A stretch of DNA of 14,554 nucleotides from Flammula alnicola (Eukaryota > Basidiomycota > Agaricomycetes > Agaricales > Strophariaceae). This document shows, one piece after another, positions 1 to 8,717 of this stretch (within the stretch, counting starts at the first letter, position 1; each line of letters starts with the position of its first letter). Location: NCBI GenBank assembly GCA_015499995.1, contig JADNRV010000748.1, positions 1 to 14,554 on the forward strand, written 5' to 3'. The translations under genes were made by a program, and so were the position numbers. A model generated the notes under the pieces. It did not search any database and was not told where the DNA came from. It saw only the letters and a program-made list of their open reading frames with translations.

Positions 1-1286
1 ATTTGAGCGCTAAGAGGCATTGTTATGAACGTCGAAACTAGATGGTTAAAAAGACTCACTGAAGAAATCGTTGTATATGCGCGGATACGCGATGTGTGGG
101 TCGTGCTGCAGCAAGACTTAATATACGGGATAAGGGTGAGACTGCGGAACGACATACAGTGAAATGGCATTCTTCAATCTCCCAATCGCTTTCGTCGATC
201 TTTCGCTTCATGATGCCCGCTTTCTCAATGTCTTCGAGGATATCCTTCTCCTGTTGTTCCTCCAGCCCAAAGAAAACGACCACCCCGTATTCAAAAAAGA
301 CCGCCTCTGCGACGTTATCGTCGCTCCGCGTTGGCGGTTCCTCTGGCGTCTCCAGTGGGGCCTTCCACCGGTTGTAGGTACCAGGATCTGTCTCTGCTCC
401 AGCATCGATTTCGGGCTGGTTCACTTCCGGCAGGACCTCCGAGGTGCGTGGAATTTCGTGTTCTGGCTCGGTCATGAAACCACTCGGTTCGGTCTCGGTT
501 TCTCCGTCGGTCTCTGGGAGCGACGGAACGTTGGGGTGCGCAATTGCTGACTTTCGAGGGTCAACAGGCGAGCTGGAGGAAATGTATCCTTCTGTATTTT
601 CTGGATGGGCGGACGGAGAGGTGAAGTATGTGCCTTGGTATCCGTTCTCTTCTGCTTCAGAGAGATGAGAATGAAAAGACTTTCCAGCTTTCATTTTGGA
701 CGGTGCTGAAGACCGAACATTCGCATTTGGTCCATATCCTGGTAGGAGGGGTAGGTGGTACATCTGAAAGTGTTCTGTTGTTCGTCTGGCAGCATGCGAA
801 GATAAGGTGACTTACGACATACAGCGCCTCGTCAAAAGCTCTTGGATATACATTGTGCTCTCTCTTCAGAAAAGAGGACAGAAGCTTCATCTTGAAGGAT
901 TCCGCAACACAATACGCCGTAATCCTCTTGAAACCGGCCTCCTTTCGTTGGTCTTTGCTCATCCGCTCAGCTTGACTCTTGTACTCTCGCACACCGCCGT
1001 CCGTCTCATGCCCCAGGGTCAGATCGTCTTCCACGTCCGCCAGTAAAGGTCGCGTTTGGGGCGCCGAAGGTAGCTCCACGAGCTTGTGCGTCGTCTTTGA
1101 TGACCGCTGAGCCTTGGGCCCAGACGTTAGTCCGGCCACTGACGCTCGTCGTGACATTGAGGGGCCATTGGACGGGTTTCTGTTGCTAGATACACCGAGA
1201 GATGCAAGCCGCGATATGGGTTTCCGTCTGGGTAAGTGGGTGTTTGAAGGGAGCCGACTAGCGGGCGACGCTGGATTGAGCGACAT
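1..1286 (-). CDS. RMD1: RMD1/YagE (DUF155) family protein, 3'-partial
   Basis: Spliced minus-strand gene; coding exons 1286-816, 763-158, 105-60 and 9-1 (runs off the left edge), with introns of 52, 52 and 50 nt bounded by GTAAGT/CAG, GTATGT/CAG and GTGAGT/TAG in consistent phase. Residues 1-123 are basic and Ser/Pro-rich. The DUF155 domain begins near residue 124 (ITAYCVAESFKMKLL), followed by FDEALYV, LPLLPGYG (161-168), FFEYGVVVFFGLEE (about 313-326) and HDPHIAYPRIYNDFF across exon 3. Between about residues 176 and 310 lies a Pro/Glu/Thr-rich insertion with little predicted order. Known family: fungal RMD1/RMD8 and Sad1-interacting factors, and mitochondrial RMND1 in animals; members usually end in a transmembrane segment, which would lie outside this window. 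Molecular function is poorly known. The first Met before the basic tail was chosen as start; it opens the longest frame with no competing upstream ATG in phase. Assignment to the family is strong, the exact orthologue less so. Confidence 0.9.
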
Positions 1287-2648
1287 GTAAAGCCTTGTTC
1301 AAATCGTGTAGCTTGTAATTTAGGTGTTGAAACCGAATTTCTGAGTATTTGCACAACGCCTTGTATAAATGTAGTGGAAGTTTGAGTCTAGGTCGAGTTC
1401 GCTGGTGGCCACTGGCCAGCAGCCAAACACAGGACCCACCGTCACTGTCGTCGTCATTGTTCCCACAAACATGGCCGGATGATATTATAGTTAAATTCAG
1501 GCGATTCAGCCTACATACTGCAATTATTATCACGGAGCAATCTTAGACGCGTACGTGGCACAGGAAAGGGTACAACATCATCTGGAAAATAAAAAGGTAT
1601 TTGATAATGGGATTTCAATATATATGGACAGGAGAGAAAACATTGAATACTCGTATAGTGGGCTGCAGATTAGGAGCAAGTATGAAGCAGGGAATGAGGC
1701 CTTTAATCCTGGAGGTGGAGATGAAAAGCATCTTGACATGGCCTTCTTCGAAAAACGTCCCAGCGGCCAATTTGCAAACAATCAAGCGAGGTTGAAGAAA
1801 CAACCGCGATGCGTCAATAAGCTGTAAAGCATCCTCTCCGAAAATGACAGTCTTCAGGCATCGGCTGGCATCGGAGGAGCCTCTGTCGTGATTACATCCC
1901 ACGTGAAGCATCCGACTCCCGAGTCCTCTCGTTCTACTTGATTTCAGGCATTGCGCCTGGTTGCCGAATATTATCGTTAACCAGAAATACGAGAGTTTTG
2001 TCAGCCCAAGTTCTCAATGAGGGTAACAAGTTGTCAGAATCGAGGGCTAGTGAAAATCTCCGAGGAAGAGGGTAATGGGAAAGGTTGATGATCACTACTG
2101 CCACCTAATTTGCCTCGGCCTGTGAAATAAACTGTAAGTTTCTTAGTTTTTTTTTCGTGTTTACGACCATCACTCACGTAGGAGGACAAAAAAGCCAGAG
2201 TACATCTGCTTTATCTTGTCTATATCCTCCCAGGATTTTATCAAGGGTTCCATTTGTTGCTTGCAACGACAAACATCACAAATATTCAGTATTTCCTGTC
2301 GACAAGTCGGACCAGAAAGTGCAGGACTTATCTAGGGTCGGGTTTATCAAGAAAGTTATGAGATGAAGTCTTCATTACTTATTCACGACTCGTGAAGGCA
2401 AGGTCAGCGATAAATTATCTGAGTGTGCCAATACGTTCGAGGATGAGTCAGTTGAGGAAGAGGACCGAAAACGACAAGCGTTACATATCTTTTTGGAGAT
2501 TTCCATAGACCCATTTCATTCCGACTTTAATTCTGCCGCTATTCCGTAAGAAAAGAAAAAGAACGGAGTCCCATAGGGAATTCGACGGTTTTCGTCATCT
2601 CCCTCATCGCGATACGGCCGCTTTAGGCGGCTAGGACTTCTGATGTGG

Positions 2649-2692
2649 GTTGCGAACTGGAGAGTGGTTGTGAACTGGAGAGGAGTTGTGAA
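2649..2692. repeat. 18-bp tandem repeat, about 2.4 copies
   Basis: Two adjacent 18-bp units, 2649-2666 and 2667-2684, share the core GAACTGGAGAG and the lead GTTGYG. They differ at the fifth base and at the last two. A third partial unit (GTTGTGAA) follows at 2685-2692. This is directly visible; no function is evident and it lies outside any supported gene. Confidence 0.7.
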
Positions 2693-2950
2693 GAAAATAG
2701 CTGGAGGACATGGATAGAGGAAGATTAGACTCATAGAACAGTTCTGCGTACCCTGCTGCCCTTCCTTTTTTGGCGTATTTGAAATTCTCCTTAAAAGGCG
2801 ATTCACGTGCCTCGCTTAGTGAAATGGTGTGCGACGGGTTGAGGGCGCGTGTAAAAATCGGACTACATATGAAGCTTTGAAGCTTTGAAATGTCGTCCTC
2901 CCCCACTAAAAAAGACACGGAATTTGTAAGTCTGACTAGGGGAGACTGAC

Positions 2951-2992
2951 GCAAGCGCGAAGAAGCCGCTGCTTGCGCTCGCGACCGCTTGC
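2951..2992. repeat. GC-rich interrupted inverted repeat
   Basis: GCAAGCG at 2951-2957 is the reverse complement of CGCTTGC at 2986-2992, separated by 28 nt that contain further partly complementary GCTTGCGCT and GCGCGA words. The stretch is much more GC-rich than its AT-rich surroundings, so it may form a stem or be the scar of an element. No target-site duplication was found. Confidence 0.4.
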
Positions 2993-3883
2993 TCCGAACC
3001 TAACGGTCGATTGGGTTCACAGTGCGTTTACCTCGTCAAGCATCAGATATCAAATGTTCATGGCCATGACATGGTCGCTGCTATTCGCCCGGTGAGCCTA
3101 TATAATTTTATTCTTTGGCCTCATTGGTATGTCTAATCAAACATTTTTTGCAATTTCTCTTGAATTTCTCAGACGCCAATTGGCAATTGTGACGACGCTG
3201 AAGTTGCCATTTATCTTCTATTTCGCCAGTACGAGACATCAACGTCATACACACAGAACTTATCCTGACACTAGTCCTGATTATTCTGTGTGAGGTCTTC
3301 CCTCCACTCTCTGGCCTGTGTATTCCCCCTCCGAGCTCAAAGTAGTTTCCCAGGACGATGCGGGGGTCAACAATAACCGGGGCCCCGCAAACCTCTCCAT
3401 CACTCACGGGGCTTCTGGCTATTCCCATCTCTGTGTCTTTAGAAACCGACTTGAAACCGACTGCACTGCACATGTTGTGTATATGGAACCGCGGACCGTA
3501 CTTTGCTGGGGTATCTCAATTGCCGATGCGGAGTCTTCTCAAACTTGAACTGATTCAAAGTTACACAAAGACCTGTGATCATCCTCCCCACACTTGACGC
3601 GTTACGTCTGGGATACAGAAATTCCGGTGCATGAGAAGATATCAATACAAGAAAGGATATTGACTTGCAGAAGCAAAGTGACTCTAGGGCTGCACGTCAT
3701 CGACTGATTATACTTAGCATTGCCTTTCCCAAAGAATGGTGAATGCTCTTGGCCTCCCTGGATCTGACAAGACGCTTTTCATGTCATTAAAGCTACAGAA
3801 ACGTATTTATTCGAAGGTAAGAGGAACACTTACAGTATAACCAGATCCTTTACTACCCCATCGCGATACACAGTGACCCCCAG

Positions 3884-6059
3884 ATGATTTCAACTGCGAC
3901 CTCGTATTCCATACTATTCACTTTCTTGGCCGCATACCTTCTCGTTCGTCGAAGAAGGAAATCCAGTGGCACGCTCCTACCTCCAGGACCCAAAGGATAT
4001 CCACTCATTGGAAACGTCTACGATATACCTCACGACCATGCCTGGCTTACATATGCTGAGTGGGCAAAGACATACGGCGACGTCATGTCTACCAACGTCT
4101 TTGGCACCACCACGATCATCCTTAATTCTTTAAAGGCTACAACGGAGCTCTTGGACAAGCGCTCGTCAAATTACTCTGACCGACCCAGAATGGTTCGTCG
4201 TTGGTGCTTTCAGAGTGTCGACACCGTTCACACCCGTGCATACTAGATAATGGCTAATGAGCTAATGGACTGGGATTGGGACTTTGCTCATATGCCTTAC
4301 ACCGATAGATGGAGGTATGCACACCGATCCCAAGAGACGTCGTTACTTCCAAATTTTAATATCATTGATTCGATCCATCCCAGACGCCACCGTAGGATGT
4401 TCCATCAATACTTCCAGCCGCGGAATCTGTCGGCTTATTACCCTGTCCAAAAGAAAACAACGCTAAACCTTCTCGAACAACTTGGTCGATCGCCCGAGCA
4501 GTTCTCTGCTCATGTTCGACAGTACGTACTATCTCAATATCTCGAGCCTAGCCCTCTATTTTACATCAACTCACATTCAAACAGATATGTAGGGTCCGTT
4601 GCACTCCGCGCAGCATATGGATATGAGGTCAAAGCCGAGAACGACTTCTATATCGACCTCGTTCATAAAGCCGTCACGCCCCTGCTTCTTGTGGTACATG
4701 CTGGGAATTATCTCGTAGATTATCTGCCCTTTCTGAAGCATATCCCAAGTAAAATCGTCTTTTCTACCGAAGTACTTTCGGCTTATGGATTCCCCGATAG
4801 CTTGGTTTCCAGGAGCTTATTTCAAGAAGGAGGCCGAGCTATGGGCGAAGGATACACGAAATCTACGCGACATTCCTTTTGATCGTGTTAAACAGTTGAT
4901 GGTCGGTCTTTCAGTTGAAGTTTTGCTTTGTTCTGCGAGTTTAATATACGAGCAGGCGAACGGAATTGCGGAACAATCCTTTGTATATGACAACCTAGAG
5001 AAGATTAAAGCAGACAACAAGGCCAGTCCGGAGGAGGAGGAAATAATCAGGAACTGCGCCGGCATCGTTTATCTAGGTCAGCTCAAACGAACTGCACCAG
5101 ACTATTGATTATTGAACTCTGTTTTCTCTTCGCAGCTGGATCGGACACTGTGCGTGTATCATAATCATACTTTCCCTTGATCTTGTCATAATTTATTGTT
5201 TAGACGGCATCTGCTCTTCTTGGGTGGATGTTAGCAATGGCTAATTATCCAGAAGTGCAAAGTAAAGCCCAGGCTGAGATCGACAACGTAATCGGAAATT
5301 CTCGGTTACCAGACTTTAGCGATAGGCCTTCTCTGCCCTACCTCGAAGCTACGCTTTTGGAGACAATGCGATGGCATGCCATCACGCCATTGAGTGAGTC
5401 GCGGTCTTCCTATCGGTAGGAATATCGCATTAAATGCAATTTTCAGGTCTTCCTCATCGAGCTATTCACGAAGATGAATACATTGGGTATAAGATACCTG
5501 CTGGTAAGACAATTTTACTGCCATATTGTATAACAGTAATAAGCCATCTTCGCGTACATTAGGCGCCACAATTGTGGCAAATGCATGGTTGGTAGATTTA
5601 TCTAATCTGAAGCAGCACGCTGCTGACCTCTATCGCTTATAGGGCAATCCTACACGATGAAGAATTATACCCAGAACCCTTCCAATTCAAGCCTGAGCGA
5701 TTTTTGCAGGAGGAGGGCAGAGGGGTTCAACCAGATCCTACCACCATCGGGAGCTTCGGCTTCGGTCGACGGATTTGTCCTGGTCGGCACCTTGCCTCAA
5801 ACTCTGCATGGTTAGCCATGGCATACATTTTATCAACTTACAATATCTCCAAAGCCGTTGACGCCGATGGCAAAGTGGTGGAGCCGTTGGTTAAATTTAC
5901 AGACGGACTTGTTAGGTATGTCCCCAAAGACAACATGTTCTGTTTCGATGCTTGATAAATTTCCTCAGTCATCCCGAGGCCTATAAAGTGCAAATCGGTC
6001 CCCGATCTGAGCGTACCATCAAACTCATCGAATCTACGAAGATGTTGACTGAGTTGTAG
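3884..6059 (+). CDS. Cytochrome P450 monooxygenase, 12 coding exons
   Basis: Exons: 3884-4192, 4247-4314, 4384-4521, 4585-4748, 4801-4901, 4956-5076, 5136-5149, 5204-5393, 5447-5503, 5563-5587, 5643-5915, 5969-6059. The sum is 1551 nt (516 aa), in frame throughout. A membrane anchor at about residues 7-20 is followed by an RRRRK stop-transfer and the Pro-rich hinge LLPPGPKGYPLIGN. Later come the C-helix WRRHRRMFHQYF, the I-helix oxygen-binding AGSDTT (301-306), K-helix ExxR (E358-R361), PERF (413-416) and the haem loop FGFGRRICPG with ligand Cys441. All catalytic landmarks are intact, so this should be an active ER-bound haem-thiolate monooxygenase using a P450 reductase. The motifs resemble the large Agaricomycete group annotated as O-methylsterigmatocystin-oxidoreductase-like, but the substrate cannot be read from sequence and there are no biosynthetic neighbours. 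Exons 7 (14 nt) and 10 (25 nt) are micro-exons. The fifth intron (4902-4955) is 54 nt with no in-frame stop. Reading through the last intron would instead end the protein at about 5955. Confidence 0.95.
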
Positions 6060-6216
6060 CTACAATTATGAAGTTAGCTATCTAACAGTAAACTGTTCGT
6101 CACGGCGATACCCCAAGTAAGGTAGCCCAAACGGTACAAATTTGGAATACAGAATAACATACAGAATTTTGACCGAGTTATTTAATACAGCGAAGCATAT
6201 TGAAAGTAGCTGATGC
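6060..6216. other. Convergent intergenic gap P450 / H2A
   Basis: Only 157 nt separate the P450 stop from the H2A stop, and the two genes converge here. The 3' untranslated regions of the two transcripts probably overlap or abut. The sequence is AT-rich, as expected for fungal 3' ends; no further element is recognised. Confidence 0.5.
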
Positions 6217-6967
6217 TCAGGCCTCTTCAACTTCCTTCTTGGATTTGCTAGAAATATAGAATAAGTTTTGGTGTATTGTAAAGGTAAAATCGGGAAACTG
6301 ACCTAGATTTGCTTGGAAGAAGTTCCTATGACCAGATATGAGCGCTTGTGAAACAGAGGAAGAGAAGGACCCATACCGCGGCAATGTGGGGCACAACACC
6401 TCCTTGGGAGATGACAACGTTCCCCAAAAGTTTGTTCAACCTATAATGCCATGAGTGCGCGACGTCGACAGGACTGCATGCTACGTACTCTTCGTCATTT
6501 CGGATAGCCAACTGAAGATGACGGGGCACGATACGCTGCTTTTTGTTGTCGCGGGCAGCATTACCGGCGAGTTCGAGAATCTCGGCTGCAAGATACTCAA
6601 GAACAGCAGCCAGGTAGACTAGAGGAAGTCATAGATAAGCCACTAAAACGGAAGTGTGATGGAAGACGCACCCGGAGCACCAGCACCAACACGTTGGGCA
6701 TAATTTCCCTTCTTCAAGAGACGGTGAACACGACCAACGGGGAACTGAAGGCCCGCCTTCGCCGAACGCGATTGAGATTTTCCTTCACCGCCGATCTTGC
6801 CACCCGAAGCTGATTTTCCTGCTTTTCCTGGATACGTTCTTCATTAGATGTTGTTCTACGCTATCGTCTTTTTGTGCTCGTGCGACATACCTTTGCCGCT
6901 CTGGGAATTGCAATTGACATTCAGATAAGAACAGGAGAATTATAACGTGTCCAGTGCAGCTCACCAT
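6217..6967 (-). CDS. H2A: Histone H2A (canonical core type, no C-terminal SQ motif)
   Basis: Minus-strand coding exons: 6967-6965 (the ATG alone), 6900-6891 (10 nt), 6827-6672, 6618-6489, 6440-6377, 6325-6303 (23 nt) and 6247-6217. The total is 417 nt (138 aa). Six introns of 48-64 nt have GT-AG ends and consistent phase. The product starts MSGKGKAGKS, has a Lys/Gly/Ser tail, then the histone fold: [19 protein letters not shown] (24-42), [20 protein letters not shown] (46-65), [14 protein letters not shown] (70-83), [18 protein letters not shown] (89-106) and [10 protein letters not shown] (110-119). [12 protein letters not shown] and [13 protein letters not shown] mark canonical H2A rather than H2A.Z. 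The C-terminus reads [16 protein letters not shown] and stops, without the SQ(E/D) motif usual in fungal H2A. It dimerises with H2B in the nucleosome. Start choice: the ATG next to a GTGAGC donor joins to AGC GGC AAA and gives the family N-terminus, whereas the ATG at 6920 would give an atypical one. Confidence 0.95.
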
Positions 6968-7162
6968 GATATAGACTCGAAATTGATGACACTGACAGTG
7001 GAGGTAGTGGTTGAAGCGCAAAGTCTGGACCTGAAACCTGTTCCGTTCGCGAACGCGTTAATAAGTGTGTATATAGATCACGTGAGCTGACGCGTTTCCA
7101 AAAATTCCCGTTGTCCCGAACGGAACATTGAATACCCCTCGAGTCCTCGAAATCTGACGACC
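6968..7162. promoter_or_regulatory. Divergent H2A / ATP10 promoter
   Basis: The two start codons are 195 bp apart and point away from each other, so this interval must hold both promoters and 5' leaders. Visible elements: two ACGCGT words (MluI cell-cycle box core) at 7053-7058 and 7090-7095, flanking a TATATA at 7070-7075 and the palindrome TCACGTGA at 7078-7085. GTTCCGTTC at 7040-7048 is repeated in inverse as GAACGGAAC at 7118-7126, and GTTCGCGAAC at 7045-7054 is a 10-bp palindrome overlapping the first box. In ascomycete yeasts ACGCGT is bound by MBF for G1/S transcription, which would suit a histone; that MBF acts here is inference. Confidence 0.65.
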
Positions 7163-8280
7163 ATGTCGTTATTGTCACAGCGGCCACTACACAAAGTCCT
7201 ATCAAGCTCTCAGAAATATCAACTATGCTTAGCACGCACCATCCATGCCTCGAACGCAAAATTTCAAGCTGTCGAACAGCGCAAGCCAAAAGCAGATGAG
7301 AAATCCAGCAAGACTCAGGACTCACCTCCCACTTCCAAAAACCAACCATTGGGGCCTCTTAGTCGACCGCTTGGTGTGCGACAACGGCCGACTACAGTTG
7401 TGAAAACCCGGACGGAAAAGATGAAGGATCTTCTGGACCAGGAGGCGCGGATGGCACAACGGAGACATCTGTGCGTGACATTCCAGATGGTTGAAGTTTT
7501 CGTATTCACGAACTCGTGTTTAATAGAATAAAGGAAGCAGCGAAAGGCTATTTCCATGATATGAACATGACGCGGAGAAACGGAGGCAAAACTTGGATTG
7601 CGCCGAACGTTCTCATTCGCGAAGATGTACGTCCTCCGTCAGTGGACATGCTCGAGGTCTAATTCATTTGTCAGAAAGCCCTTTACTTGCCCAATATCTC
7701 TGGACAAAGTCTAGCTGATGGGACCAAAAAGGACACAACAACGATGTGTTTCGGACGTATCACAATACTTGCCATGCTTGGGACCCAAATATCGCAGGTG
7801 TGTGCTCTAACTTCTCCATCTCTCCAACCTCTAACAGCAAAATTTTAGGTGCACGCACAATCTTTCGTCTCTGCCACACATGCGCGATACCGTGGCAATC
7901 CATTATATCAACATGTTCAAGTCAATCTACAAGAGAACATCCTCAAATCCTTCCTCGTCCGAATGTTCTCAAACAGCCTACGGTCCTCTGTTCCGAAAGA
8001 ACTACAGTCTACCTATCTGATATCAAATCAGAACATGGAATACGTTCACGACCCCTTGGGCATGACCAACAGCAAAGTTGGCTACGTCTACCTCATAGAC
8101 GAGAATCTCAAGATTCGATGGGGTGGTTGCGCTGATGCCATGTTGAAGGAGGCTCAAGCTCTGGAAAGCTGTACCGGTGTTCTCTTGAAGAGGTTGGAAG
8201 ATAGTCTGGCCAGCAAACCTGCAGAAGCGGATACTGCGACGGATGCACCGTCTGCAGTCTCAAAACAGGCGGCGTCATAG
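7163..8280 (+). CDS. ATP10: ATP10, mitochondrial F1Fo-ATP synthase assembly factor
   Basis: Exons 7163-7470, 7527-7626, 7675-7797 and 7849-8280 make 963 nt (320 aa); introns are 56, 48 and 51 nt with GT-AG ends and matching phase. The N-terminus (MSLLSQRPLHKVLSSS... to about residue 35, with ARTIHASNAKF) is basic, Ser-rich and lacks acidic residues, as expected of a mitochondrial presequence. A Lys-rich linker follows. The Atp10 domain spans about residues 100-300, with RRHLIKEAAKGYFHDMN, a hydrophobic FGRITILAMLGTQIS, RYRGNPLYQHVQVNLQENIL, and the characteristic YVYLIDENLKIRWGGCADA followed by EAQALESCTGVLLKRL near the end. In yeast Atp10 chaperones subunit 6 into the Fo sector at the inner membrane, and its loss blocks oxidative phosphorylation; the same role is inferred here. 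Length is slightly above the yeast protein because of the linker and an Ala/Thr-rich tail. It shares a promoter region with H2A. No defect is seen. Confidence 0.95.
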
Positions 8281-8717
8281 TTGTGGTTTCCATTCGCACT
8301 TTGTTCATTGCCTATACATAATGTGGAACTCCTATGTGATTGATTGATTGAAGATACCCTCTCGATTCGTAAAACATGGAGTCTAAGTTCCTGAAGCTCC
8401 TGCCCCGATCTTTTGGTGTCGTTTATCTTCCTTTCACTATATGTCATAGCGTTCTGGATTTATGGAGATTCAATATTCATCCCCGAGCTTCGAAGTAGGT
8501 CTGTACGTTTGACCGACTGTAGGTCTGGTTGGTCCCTGTGCTAGAATTTTCCTCGTATCCGCTTTCTCAAATGCATGGCCAACGAGGTATAAACTTCTCG
8601 ATATTGTGATTTAGAATACAGAGTAACAATGCTAAGTAGTCCTGTGATGTGTGATGTGTGCACGTACTGTAAAGTAACTGATAGTAAAAAATATTAAGAA
8701 GGGTTCATTATTAACAT
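8281..8717. other. Convergent intergenic gap ATP10 / 7TM-A
   Basis: 437 nt between two converging genes. It holds the 3' regions of both, and no open frame with features of a gene was seen apart from antisense shadows. Short simple repeats occur: TGAT units near 8336-8349 and GTGATGT units near 8644-8658. AT-rich stretches around 8680-8715 may serve in 3'-end formation of either transcript. Confidence 0.4.

Larger units (their letters stand above)
1287..3883. other. 2.6-kb gene-poor interval
   Basis: No long open frame with recognisable family motifs or a consistent set of splice signals was found on either strand. Open frames of 60-120 codons occur (for example minus 3473-3108 and 2954-2631) but have no known motif, atypical composition and overlap each other in several frames. 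The interval must contain the promoter of the RMD1-like gene (right next to 1286) and that of the P450 (left of 3884). It also holds a possible exon relic near 2367-2546, an 18-bp tandem repeat at 2649-2692, a poly-T run near 2146-2156 and a GC-rich inverted repeat at 2951-2992. It could be the remains of a decayed gene or element, but nothing identifies one. Confidence 0.5.

Noticed and set aside
1555..1911. Cluster of open frames on both strands around 1555-1911
   Set aside because: All are 60-98 codons, mutually overlapping, with no recognisable motif or splice-consistent extension.
2871..2889. Repeated GAAGCTTT
   Set aside because: Two copies of an 8-mer only; expected at low level by slippage and without context.
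2516..2954. Two overlapping minus-strand frames of 96 and 107 codons
   Set aside because: They are in different frames over the same repeat-bearing DNA with low-complexity composition and no motif.
3129..3293. 54-codon open frame starting MSNQTFFAIS, with TATATAA at 3099-3105
   Set aside because: The TATA lies only about 25 nt before the ATG, too close for a normal start and leader; the peptide has no known motif and is short enough to arise by chance.
3108..3473. 121-codon minus-strand frame containing CGAPVIVDPRIV
   Set aside because: No family recognised, overlaps comparable frames on the other strand, and no supporting splice sites or promoter signals were seen.
6326..6529. Minus-strand frames reading through H2A exon-intron borders
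   Set aside because: They mix true H2A residues ([12 protein letters not shown]) with translated intron; the spliced model explains them.
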